A DNA stretch of 64,000 bases from Gnetum montanum (Eukaryota > Streptophyta > Gnetopsida > Gnetales > Gnetaceae): positions 288,751-352,750 of the forward strand of contig MNCI01002303.1 of the NCBI GenBank assembly GCA_015680685.1. The letters are read 5' to 3'. The notes beneath the pieces are model-generated. The model searched no databases, was not told the origin of the DNA, and saw only the letters and a program-made list of their open reading frames with translations. Position numbers and translations under genes: made by a program. This document shows, in pieces, positions 32,903 to 43,431 of this stretch (its first letter is position 1; each line of letters opens with the position of its first letter).

Positions 32903-34450
32903 CCATCCATGCTGACCATTACCATGGCCTCTCAGTTTTTCTACCCTTTTTGTTTTTTACATTTTTTATTTTCAAATTTTTTTAATTTTATTTTTTGTAC
33001 ATTTAAATTTTTTTTGTTTATTTTACACTTTCTTATATATTTTTACTTTATTTTGTTTCTTATTTTTCTTTTGATTAAGTATGATATTTTCTCATTTTAG
33101 CTAATAAATCTTCTTTATTGTGGTAGGACACAATGCTACTATTTTTGTTTACTAATGATGGTTTGTGCTTAATGTGTGATTGTTGATATTTGGTTTCTAT
33201 TTTTGAATTTTGATGTCTGATGACTTTAACATGGTTTACTTTTCATGGGACAAGTAGTGAGTCCACGTCATCCACCCATCCAAAGAACTCTATGGTTTTC
33301 CTTGTTCTAGGAATTTGAGGTTCCTTTTCCATTAAAGAAACTTTTAATCAATTAGTGACCTTGATAGTTTTGGAATTAGGAAGGATCCAAAGGTTTGTAA
33401 AGGGTGTGACTTCAAGGGGACTCAATATTCTTTGTACTCTTCCTCTTTCTTAAGTGCTTGAGTGTTTTTTCATGGAATTCTTACCATTCAATACCACCCA
33501 ATGATAGGAAGAAAAATAACGTCGTTGCATGGTGTGGTTCCAATCATTCAAAACAAAAAACAAAAAAATGATGGGAATTCAAAGCACACCCCTTCAACAT
33601 GAATAAGTACTTACATGGTGTTGTTCCCATTTCAAAAAAATAATAGGAATTCAAAGCACACCCCTTAAACAAATAAAAGGACTACAAGCATTGGTTATGG
33701 GACTTGAAAGACATATACTTATGCTTGAAGGTTCCCTCTAACTAAGGCCCTCTCTCTCTCACACTTCCTACTTATCTCTCCTCTTTGTGGTATGGTGGTT
33801 TTCTTGCAGGGACACTCTTGTGTCTCAAGTGGATGGATTGGTCTTAGAGTGGCAATGGAAAGTCACTGAGAGTGCATGGTTTTGGTCTAGACTGAGGGTG
33901 GAACTTCTCAGGTCATTTTAACCACAATTCCACAAGGGACATCTTATGACCTTAATTTGGAGCTCCATTCCACCTTCTCTATCATCCATCCATGCTACCA
34001 TAACTCACCTCATTATCAAGTTCTATGTTATGCTCTATGTCTTAGTCTGACGTATTGGGATTCTTGAGTGGATTCTTTTGGGTTGGTTGTTAAGTTGTTA
34101 TGATCATTAAATCAACTATGGGAACTATAGACTCCTTAGTTGAGGTTATGTAAGGGCAAAAAAGGCATGAGTGTTCTATGGGGAGGACCCACTTGCATAG
34201 CTTTTGGCTTGACTAGTTTAGGTTTCTTCCCTTCAACATCGCTACAATCGTATATTTTGTATTTTCCATTGTGTAAATTGCTTATTACTCCTTAATCTTT
34301 CATTGCATTCATCCATTAAATCAAATTTTCTCTATTTTTTCAAATTTATGAACTTCAACATTGTCTTCTCATGATTTCATACTATTCTTGGTCTTCTAAG
34401 CTTTCATTTGACCCCAATTTCATCAAAAATGCCTTGCATTTTGAAAGATT
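32903..34450 (+). other. Conserved noncoding zone, copy 1 of array F
   Basis: About 1.55 kb. After an AT-rich part come the shared blocks GGGTGTGACTTCAAGGGGACT (33405-33425) and GGGGAGGACCCACTTGCATAG (34180-34200). Two imperfect tandem copies of GGAATTCAAAGCACACCCCTT (33577 and 33647) follow GGTGTGGTTCC / GGTGTTGTTCC; element H has a similar pair near 61950-62110. No gene seen. Confidence 0.6.
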
Positions 34451-34459
34451 AACCAAAGT

Positions 34460-34795
34460 TAATGATGGCTAACAACTGTGTTGTTAAGGCCTCATCGATG
34501 TAGCAGACCTCATCGATGAGGCCCCATTGTCAAGGCCTCATTAATGCAATACAAAAATACTATATATACCACCAAACGCTGAGTAATTTTTTGTCATTTA
34601 CTCATAACACATGGGAACTTTTTGTAATTTTTCAGAGCCCAAAACCTTCCAGAGTCCATAACTTTCAAACTGTTTGTCCAAATCACTTCGTTTTTCAATC
34701 CTGCACTTACCAAAGATAAGATCTTTATCATGGGGGCCACAAACCTTAAGGTTTCCAATGTAATTTTTGAAAAAAAAAATTTAACTCTCCTAAGG
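34460..34795 (+). promoter_or_regulatory. Internal promoter module and leader exon, copy 1 of array F
   Basis: CCTCATCGATG / CATCGATGAGGCC units (34490-34545) precede ACTATATATACC (TATA at 34561-34568). The units match U3 of LTR1/LTR2 (CATCGATGAGGCCTCG). A leader of about 200 bases contains a tract-like ATCATGGGGGCC (34727-34738) and ends at a strong donor, AAGG|GTAAGTAA. Confidence 0.65.
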
Positions 34796-35024
34796 GTAAG
34801 TAACTTTAATCATACATAAACATCAACTTTTCCCAAGTTAACCCTTCCAACAACCTCTAAGATGATTTATCAATGATAAGGCATAAATAGAGATAACAAT
34901 TAAGTTAATTAAATCAGCCATAATCACAACGTAGCCAAGTGTAACTACCCTTAAGAGTTAAGGTATCCCAATCATTTTAAGGTTACACAATGATTGCTAA
35001 TCCATCGTTCTATTGTGATTATAG
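34796..35024 (+). other. Predicted 229-bp intron in front of ORF3, copy 1
   Basis: Donor GGTAAGTAAC at 34796, branch-like TTGCTAATCC about 30 bases upstream of the end, acceptor TGTGATTATAG|ATG. Same position and size as in E, G and copy 2. Confidence 0.6.
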
Positions 35025-37878
35025 ATGACATCCAAACAAAAGCACCCACAGAAAGGAGAACCCTCACAACCATAGGAGAAACGACACAAAGCTGGAAGGG
35101 ACCAACAAGAACAAGGCCAAGAACAATAAGAGGTGACCCATGTAATAGGACCTCTTCGTGAGGAGCCCAAAGTGAAATCTATTCAACATATTCTAGAAAA
35201 AGAAGTACCTACAAAACAATCTTAACATGGAGAAGTGCCTAGACCTGTGCCTAGGCTTGAGGTCACTCTCACTCAAGCCTACCTAGACATCATCAAGTCT
35301 TGAGAGATCCAAAGATCAATTCTTCAAGAAATAAACTTTGGGCCATTTTGGGAGAAAGCTCTAGAGGATGTTAGAACATAATTGCAAACCTCTCCCATGT
35401 GGCCAATCATTGCAACCAATGGGGAATGGTACATGGGAGAGACTTATCTCTTCTAGGATAGTCGAAGGCGAGGGTCTGCTGTAAAAATCAAGGATGTTCA
35501 AGTGTCCTATTCGACGAAGGCAATTGCACAAGCACTAGGATTGCTTGACATCGAAACACAGCTAGTGAAAATATCAACAAAAGCTGACCCTGAGATGAAA
35601 AAGAAGTGGTCCCAATAATGCTACAGGGTGGACCGTAAGGAGTATGGTGCGCTCACACTAGTGGAGTGAATTTATTTCAGGATTGCAGCCTATCACCTCA
35701 ATTCAACAGTAAGGCTGAGTAAGGTAACTACCTTCTTCGCTTATGCATGTGCTACTCTAAGTAGGAAATTTTCCATTAACCTTCCACAACTAATTTATTT
35801 AGAGATTGAGAAGCATTTTAAGAAGAACGAACATGGAAGGAGGACCCTTCCCTTTCCATGCTTTCTAAAAAACTTTTGTAAGAGGGCAGGTATTATTCGC
35901 TATTCCAATGACACTCTCAAGCATACTCCCTTGGCCTCATGGGTAGAAATCATGAAGGACAAAACACCAGTAGCCATCCAAGAAGAGGAGTTACCGCCAC
36001 CACCATCCACTTAGAAGACAACACCGAAGGCCCGTGCAATTCTTAAGCATTTACGACAAATCCAAGAGCAACTCTTGAGTGAACAAGAGTAGCACGTAGG
36101 AATGAGTGGGGCAGATCCATCTGTGTATCGGCTAGCAATGAATCACCTTGATGAGGTGGCATGAATAGTTAGCCAGATGGAGAGAGGTGGTTCCATTTTC
36201 TCTACCCAAAGAATGTAGCTACCTTCGAGATTAAATCTCAATGCTTGAGAGGTGACCGTTCATTAGCAACATATCATTTATTTCTAGAAATCTTTAGGAA
36301 TTCCACCACTTTCTTGGTGAAGTTGGAGAAAGGTGAAGAGGAAACTGTCTTGGTGATGCAGCACCAAGGGTAGGAAACAGTAGCAAAAGTGGTAGCTGAC
36401 CATGTGGCCAAAGCACTGAATGCACCTATGGCATATGTACTAGATGTATGTGCACTTCAAGATTTGCAAATGTCTGCAAGCATGGTTAGTAGGAAATTGA
36501 ACACAGCCCAACATGAACAATTGTTGGAACAACTGATAGGTACCAAGCAATTAACTCTAGATATCTTTGATCTTCCAGAGAACATCACTACAACCCAATT
36601 GAAGCTATTCAATGCAAGGGGAAAATGCATCATTCTGGAGGGGCAACTACAAATGGTCCAAGAGCAAAATCAATGCTTGGCTATGAAGGGTGCTGAACTT
36701 CATGTCCAACTTGCAAAGCAAACAATCCTCAACGCAACAATGACAAGGGATGAAGTTCTCAAATAGCTTCAAGAATGATTTCAAAAGGCTGAGGAGAAAG
36801 TAGTAATGGCCATCTTCAAATAGTCCATGGTAGAAGCTAAAACACATTCAATTAAAAAGGACTTAAATCAAATGTACCAAGAAAATGAAGCATTGACCAC
36901 ATAAAATCATTGCCTATGAAATGTTGATGCTCAAAGAGATCAAATGTAGGAATTCATTCATCAACAGCAGGAGCAGCTTGCTAGGGTCAACATTGAACTG
37001 AGAAAAATGGCCGCAAAGAATTCAAATCTGTCAATGGAGGAGGTAAACATCTTGCGAAAAAAGTCTACCATCAAAATTGCTACCTAGAAGAATGAAGCTC
37101 TCAAGGTTAAGAGAGTGAAAAATCACTACAGGGACCAAGTTGGCTTGCAAAAGGAAATCAATGAAAAGAAATCCAAATGGAAAAGGCTAAAGTAAATGAA
37201 GTCCTCTAGCAACTCCAACAAGGAAGAGAAATATGGTAGTTCATCCTTGACGGGATTGATGCCTACAACAATGCGGAGATTCACTTGAAGGAGTTGAAAA
37301 TCAAAGAGATGATAGAGTATATGGAGTTGGCCACTCTTCATTGCACAAACCTAGTAATACTGACAGTAGAACGACCATAGTCAGAATTGGAGAAGTAGGT
37401 GGCTATCTTGTATTTGCTATATACGGCCAAGTTCAAACACCACAAAGACACCAAGCAAAATCTTGAGACTATTAATGCTAAACTTGAAGTCCTCAAAGGA
37501 TGATTCAAAAATCAATGATCCATCACCGAGGACTTAGCCAAATAAATGAATGACTACCATGAGCTAAAGAACATAGTGCAAGTAATCGACATTGAATGCA
37601 AATAGTTTGCTAACTAGTTTGTCAACATTAAGGAGTTGTTTCCAGTGATCGTATGTCCTTAGGAGGTGCCCGTTCCAACCCACATTGGGGAAGCTGTATG
37701 GATGGTTTATGATCCCAAGCGTAAGGAGGAAAAAATGAAAGCACTGCTAGATCCTTTTTGGCTCCCACCCAAAGTTGCAGTAGTAACAAGACAACCACAA
37801 TCTCAACCACCGCTAGTGCATGAAGCTAGTGAAGGTCCTTTGAAGCCTCAAGAAACACCATAGCCTAGGACCATTTGA
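35025..37878 (+). pseudogene. ORF3, copy 1 of array F
   Basis: About 951 codons including stops, from ATG at 35025 (MTSKQKHPQ) to TGA at 37876. N-terminal third: LEVTLTQAYLDIIKS, ILQEINFGPFWEK, SPMWPI, GEWYMGETYLF, VSYSTKAIAQALGL, YFRIAAYHLN and TLPFPCFLKNFCKRAGI. Middle: Pro-rich PPPPST, then a weak helical part (open 36389-36766) and a long Lys/Glu/Gln/Leu-rich coiled coil to about 37640. The C-terminus is VAVVTRQPQS...EASEGPLKPQETP. It lies where Athila elements have an env-like frame, but I see no signal peptide or clear membrane segment. More than ten stops. Function unknown. Confidence 0.7.
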
Positions 37879-38108
37879 TCTTCTACAATAAGCTTTACAT
37901 AATCAAAGAATGTGTTGTCCAAATTTTGAAGAGTTGTGTCATGGTGTTCAACTTTGTGTTCTGAACACCACCATTTTTGTAATGTGTTGATCCATACACC
38001 CGAGAACTCCATTTCTTATCAAGTCAATCAAGTATGTTTTGTTAAAAAAAAGTCAATCAATAATCTCATACCTTCCCAATTTTGTAAAAGAACTCAAGGA
38101 TGATTTTT

Positions 38109-38126
38109 CATTTAGTCATGGAAGTA
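38109..38126 (+). promoter_or_regulatory. Polypurine tract before LTR2
   Basis: CATTTAGTCATGGAAGTA, immediately before TGATAAGTC. It corresponds to the CAGTCATGGGGGTA tracts of A and G with transitions. The stretch 37879-38108 is the untranslated end after ORF3 (GAACTCAAGGATG... is shared with E and G). Confidence 0.7.
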
Positions 38127-39069
38127 TGATAAGTCATCATTGGTTGGCTACATTAAGGAGGCCTCGTTGACATAGTTGACCATGTCCTGAGGCCTTGTCC
38201 ATGAGGCCCCGTCAATGCATTTTGACTTACATCAATGATGCCTTGTCGATGCGGTGTCTATCCATCACCTATAAATACACACCTACCCATCACATTTATG
38301 GAGAGTCCAGATTTCAATTATAGTGAAGCTCTTGCATTTTTTCCATTCGAAAGTTAGAAGTTTTTCTCTAAGTGCCCACAACAAGAGTCATTGAGTGTGT
38401 GAATCTTTATTTGAGCATTGTTGTACCTAAGCACAATAGTGTGTGCAGCAATAAAGATAAGCTTTCTGATAAATCTTGCAACACTTTGGATAGATTAGCT
38501 CTTTTATTTATGCATTCAATGTTTCTAATTATTTGTTAATTATTCTTAATTACTTCACAATTATTTCCCAACAATTGAGTTAATGAGATTATTAAGCTAG
38601 ACAAATTAAATACATAAGTATGATTGCTTCGAGCATAACACATATTCACTTGGTAATCCTAGCAACATTATCACTTAGTACACCCAATAACGTAGCATTT
38701 GGTCACCCAGTAGTGGATATGTGGGTTCAGGACATGTATGGAAAGTAGGAACAGATACTTATGTTAGGATTAGTTAAATAGTGGTTAATTACTTAATTTA
38801 GATTAGTTAATCAAATTCCTTTTTCCTACATTTCGAGCACCCAAAACATAAAATACAAAATGATAAAAATTAGATGCCTCAGTTACACTTAACCATGTCA
38901 ACAAATGTCACAAGTGTAATTGGAAGGACAATGATTAACCTTAACGGTATATTCACTTCCTAAAGGGCTAGTGCACTGGAAATGATAAAGTCTACAGAAT
39001 TCAACCGAATTGTGCATGAATGCTTTGTGATTCATATGGTTGGACATAGGGGTACCTCACTACTCATTA
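38127..39069 (+). repeat. LTR2 of array F (middle LTR)
   Basis: About 943 bp, TGATAAGTCATCATTGG to CACTACTCATT. U3 has GAGGCCTCG / CATGAGGCCCCG / ATGATGCC units (38155-38240), a TATAAATAC box (38270-38278) and an AATAAAGATAAGC signal (about 38450). The usual TCA end is changed and the next bases are already RT coding sequence, so primer site, gag and protease of the second unit are gone. Confidence 0.85.
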
Positions 39070-39960
39070 ATAGTGGTGTTGAAGTGTTCATGGATGACTT
39101 CTCCACTTATGGAGCTACCTTTGAGCAAGCCTTGGATTGACATGAGCAAGTACTGAAGAGATGTGTAGAGACAAACCTACGACTCAATTGGCAAAAGAGC
39201 CATCTCATGATCCAAGAAGGCATTGTGGTAGGACACTGAATTTCACAAAAATGGATTGAGGTAGACCTAGAAAAGATAAGGGTCATCCAAGGAATAGCAC
39301 ACCAACCAAAGGCCATTAAAGATGTTTGGTCATTCCTTGGACACACTGATTTCTACCTACGATTTATTGAGAATTTCTCTAAGATTGCAAAGCTGTTGGT
39401 AGAGCTTACAAAGAAAGATGCACCTTTCATTTGGATCAAGAAATGTGAACATGCATTCCAAAAATTAAAGAAGAAACTCATAGAAACACCAGTCCTAAGA
39501 GCACCAAATTAGACCAAACCATTCCATATCATGATAGACACATCTAATTATGCTTTGGGAGCAATGCTCACAAAGATGGATAATAAGAAACATCCATATT
39601 GTATCCACTACGTGAGTCGAAGCATTGTGTAAGCATAGTTAAATTACACAAAGGGGAAAGAACTAATGGTAGTGGTGTACACACTAGAAAACCATAGACA
39701 TTATATGCTAGGTTACAAAGTATTTGTGCATATGGACCATAGTGCAATTAGCTTCCTCATGAATAAGCCGACGATGAGCCCTTATGTAATACGGTGGCTT
39801 ATGATCCAACAAGAATTTGATCTCACTATGGTAGATCGAAAAGGGATCAAGAATGTGGTTGTTGACCACCTCTCTCGCTTAAGATGGGATAATAAAGAGG
39901 AGGAGAGCTTGCTCTCTAATCAATTTCATACAAACTTCTCTTTACTGGAGTAATAAATGA
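39070..39960 (+). pseudogene. RT (C-terminal part) and RNase H, copy 2 of array F
   Basis: Begins inside RT at SGVEVFMDDFSTYG, which keeps the FMDD active site. Then ETNLRLNWQKSHLM, DVWSFLGHTDFYLRFIENFS and, for RNase H, IDTSNYALGAML (first Asp kept) and a 95-codon open part (39666-39953) with HMDHSAISFLMNK and VDHLSRLRWD. The start is cut off by the join to LTR2. Stops are fewer than in copy 1, but it is still inactive. Confidence 0.83.
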
Positions 39961-41300
39961 ACAAACACCTGGAAAAGAAATATGATTTAATGGCATCCTC
40001 ACATATTTTCTCACTCAAGGGATGCCACAAGACTTGGATTTTAGAAAGAAGCAACAAGTTCTTCATTAGGCCAAATACTTTATGGGAATTAATAGATGCC
40101 TCTATAGGGTGTGTGTCAATGGCCTAATTCGTTGGTGTGTCCCTGACGAAGATCAACTGCATGTTCTCTAGGATGCTCATGAANAGCCTAATTCGTTGGT
40201 GTGTCCCTGACGAAGATCAACTGCATGTTCTCTAGGATGCTCATGAAGGGCCTTGTGGAGGCCACTATGAAGGGAGATGCACGACCATAAAAATTCTAAT
40301 GGTAGGATACTACTAGCCCACAATCTTTAGGGATTCCCACTAGTTCGTCAATTCTTGTGAACATTGTCAATGTGACAAGGGGATGACCGCTCATATGGAA
40401 GGTCCTCAACAATGGATTCAACCACTAGAACCTTTCGATGTATGGAGCGTTAAATTCATGGCTCCCATCACACCCATGTTTAATGGGAAAGCGTATATTA
40501 TAGTAGCAATTGACTACTACACAAAATGGGTAGAAGTAACAATCGTTACTAATTATACATCATCCATTGTTGCCAAATTTATATAACAAAATATTGTGAA
40601 TAGGTTTTGGGTGCCACATTCACTAATTCCTAATAATGGAATTCATTTCACAGGTGCCACATTTAGAAAATTAATGCAATTTTTGGGGGTAGAACATAAA
40701 TTAATAACACCTTACTACCCCCAAGCCAATGGTCAAGTAGAGGTAACCAACTAGGAAATTACAAAAATATTAATGTGAACTGTTAGCAAATATAAGAAGG
40801 ATTGGACCACAAAACTTAATGATGCTCTCTAGGCTTATCGATCAACTTGGAAACTTCCTATTGGCTATTCTCCCTATGAGTTAGTGTATGGAAAACTTCC
40901 AATACTCCTAATCCAATCTGAGCTCTGTACACTCTCAACGGCCTATGATCTAAACCTTAACCTAAGTCTAACACAGAAAGAAAAATTGATCAACCTAAAC
41001 ATGTTAGAGAAAAATTGATTAGTGGTCCTATCCTTGAATGAGGTGAACAAGGAATTCAGTAAGCAATGTCATGACCTTAGAATTAGGAAAGTAAAACTTC
41101 AGCTAGAAGATAAGGTTCTTTATTGGAACCCCACACATATACCCCAAAAAATAAAATTCCAAACATTATGGGAGGGACCTTATATAATTGATCAAACCTT
41201 TCTCTCTAGGGCCATGTTAATCTATAAACCTGACAATCAAAATAAAAAGAAGTTGATCAATATCCAACAAGTGAAGCCTTTCCTCAAACCAAAATAAGCC
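39961..41300 (+). pseudogene. Integrase, copy 2 of array F
   Basis: The zinc-finger part (40240-40380) is followed by the core. The first catalytic Asp is lost (VKFMAP where copy 1 has VDFMGP) and the second reads NNG; the Glu in NGQVEV is kept. YSPYELVYGKLP and an open C-terminal part (41022-41297, DKVLYWNPTHIPQ, FQTLWEGPYII) follow. TGA and TAG stops at the ILM and AYRSTW positions are shared with copy 1. A 62-bp direct duplication around the N at 40184 looks like an assembly join. Confidence 0.82.
40122..40246. repeat. Direct 62-bp duplication around an N
   Basis: GCCTAATTCGTTGGTGTGTCC through GGATGCTCATGAA is present on both sides of the N at 40184, without change. Likely unmerged contig ends. 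Confidence 0.8.
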
Positions 41301-41363
41301 AGTGTAAATACCGTCTCAACGAATGGACAACCATGTTCTATTTTTTAGATCTCCTCCCTTCAA

Positions 41364-41383
41364 CTCAGTCATGGGGAAGATGG
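41364..41383 (+). promoter_or_regulatory. Polypurine-like tract at the end of pol, copy 2
   Basis: CTCAGTCATGGGGAAGATGG, at the end of the integrase frame as in copy 1. Confidence 0.65.
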
Positions 41384-42875
41384 CCATCTATGCTGACCAT
41401 TACCATGGCCCCTTAATTTTTCTACCTTTTTGTTTTTTATCTTTTTGATTTTACAAATAATTTATTTTCAAATTTTTCTAATTTTACACCATCTTTAGTA
41501 CCTTTAAAATTTCTTGATTATTTTTACTTTTTATACATTTTAATTTATTTTGTTTCTTTTATTTAAGTGTGATATTTTCTCACTTTTGCTAATAAATTTG
41601 CTTTATTGTCACAGAACACAGTGTCACTATTGTTGTTTACTAATGATGGTTTGTGCTTAATGTGTGATTGTTGATGTCTAGTTATTATTTTTGAATTCTA
41701 TTGTCTGATGACTTTGATGTGGTTTATTTTCATGGAATAGGAAGTGATTCCACATCATCTACCCATCCAATGAACTCTATGGTTTTCTTTATTCTAGGAA
41801 TTTGAGGTTCCTTTTCATTAAAGAAACCTTTAATCAATCAATCACCTTGGTAGTTCTGAAATGAGGAAGGATTCAAAGGTTTATGAAGGGTGTGACTTTA
41901 AGGGGACTCAATGCTCTTTTTCTTATTCTTCTTACTTGAGTACTTGAGTGTTTTTCATGGACTTCTTATCGTTCCACACCAACCATTGAAGGAAGTCAAA
42001 ATAATGTCATTGCATAGTGTGGTAAACATTTCAAAAAAAACACACAATGGGAATTCAAAGCACACCCCTTGGACAAATAAAAGGGCTACAAGCACTAGTT
42101 ATGGGACTTGAATGACATGTACCTATGCCTGAAAATCCTCTCTAACTAAGGCCCTCTTTCTCACTTCCTACTTCTCCTTTCTTCTCTTTGTGGAATGGTG
42201 GTGATTTTGTGGAAGCACGCTTGTGTCTCATGTGGGTGGATCGATCTTAGAGTGGCAATGCAAAGTCACTAAAAGCATATGGTTTTTGGTCTAGACTAAG
42301 GATGGAACTTCTTAGGTCATTTTAACCATAAATTCCATAAGGGACTTCTTATGACCTCAATTTGGAACTCCATTCCACATTCTCTATCATCTATCTATGT
42401 TTCCATAACTCACCTCACTACCAGGTTCTATGTTATGCTCCATGTTTTGGTTTGACGTATTGGGATTCTTGAGTGGATTCTTTTGGGTTAATTTTTAACA
42501 TGTCATGATCATTAAATTGACTATGGGGCCCATGGACTCCTTAGTTTAGGTTATGCAAAGGAAAAAAGAGCATAAGCCTAGTATGGGGAGGATCCACTTG
42601 CATAGCTCTTGGCTTGATTTGTTAAGGTTCCTTACCTTTGAAATCGCTACAATCCTACCTTTCACATTTTCCATTGCGTAAACCGCTCATTACTCCTTAA
42701 TCTTTCATTTCATTCATTCATTCAATCAAATTTCTCTATTTTCTCACATTTATAAACTTCAACATCCTTTTCTCATGATTTCATACTATTCTTGGTCTTC
42801 TAAGCTTTCATTTGATCCCAATTTCATTGAAAAATTCCTTGTATTTTGAAAGTTTGACCAAAGTCAATGAAATTC
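41384..42875 (+). other. Conserved noncoding zone, copy 2 of array F
   Basis: About 1.5 kb, clearly similar to copy 1 throughout. Shared blocks: GGGTGTGACTTTAAGGGGACT (41888-41908) and GTATGGGGAGGATCCACTTG (42581-42600). Only one GGAATTCAAAGCACACCCC copy (about 42050) is present, against two in copy 1. No gene seen. Confidence 0.6.
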
Positions 42876-42879
42876 AATG

Positions 42880-43203
42880 GTCGTTAATAGCTACATCGAT
42901 GATGCCTCATCGATGCAATCAATTGCGTCGATGACGCCTCGTCAATGCAATGCAAAAATACTATATATACCACTGCATAATTAGGAATGTTTTGCAATTT
43001 TCTCATAACATAGGGAACTTTTACAATTTTTAGAGCCCAAAACTCTCCAAAGCTCATAACTTCCCAATTGTGTGTCCAAATCACTCCATTTTCTATCTTG
43101 CACTTACCAGAGGTAAGATCTTTATCGTGCAACCCACAAACCTTAAGGTTTCTAATCAAAAATTGATGAAATTTTTTGGAAATTTTCCTAACTCCCCAAA
43201 AGG
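42880..43203 (+). promoter_or_regulatory. Internal promoter module and leader exon, copy 2 of array F
   Basis: ACATCGATGATGCCTCATCG, CGTCGATGACGCC and CCTCGTCAATGC units (42892-42950) precede ACTATATATACC (TATA 42962-42969). The leader runs to the degraded donor AAGG|GTTAATAA. It is the direct counterpart of 34460-34795. Confidence 0.62.
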
Positions 43204-43431
43204 GTTAATAATCGTAACCACATATAAACATCAACTTTTTCCCAAGTTAACCCTTACAATAACCTCCAGGATGATTTATTAATGATAATACATAAATAAA
43301 TAATAATTGGGTTAATTAAATCAACCACAATCACAACTTAGCCAAGTGTAACTATCCTCGAGAGTTAAGGTATCCCAATTGTTTTAAGGTTACATAATGA
43401 TTGCTAATCCATGGTCTTATTGTGATTATAG
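43204..43431 (+). other. Predicted intron in front of ORF3, copy 2 (donor weakened)
   Basis: 228 bp from GTTAATAATC to TGTGATTATAG. The donor has lost the GTAAG context seen in copy 1. The branch-like GATTGCTAATCC and the acceptor are kept. Confidence 0.5.

Noticed and set aside
32909-33100. Phe/Leu-rich frame that could suggest membrane segments after integrase, as in an envelope
   Set aside because: It is a T-rich noncoding run with the same look in other copies and no conserved protein sequence.
19491-39069. LTR1 to LTR2 as one ordinary element nested in another
   Set aside because: Bases beside LTR1 and LTR2 do not form a target duplication, while LTR1 and LTR3 do with one mismatch, and LTR3 resembles LTR1 closely.
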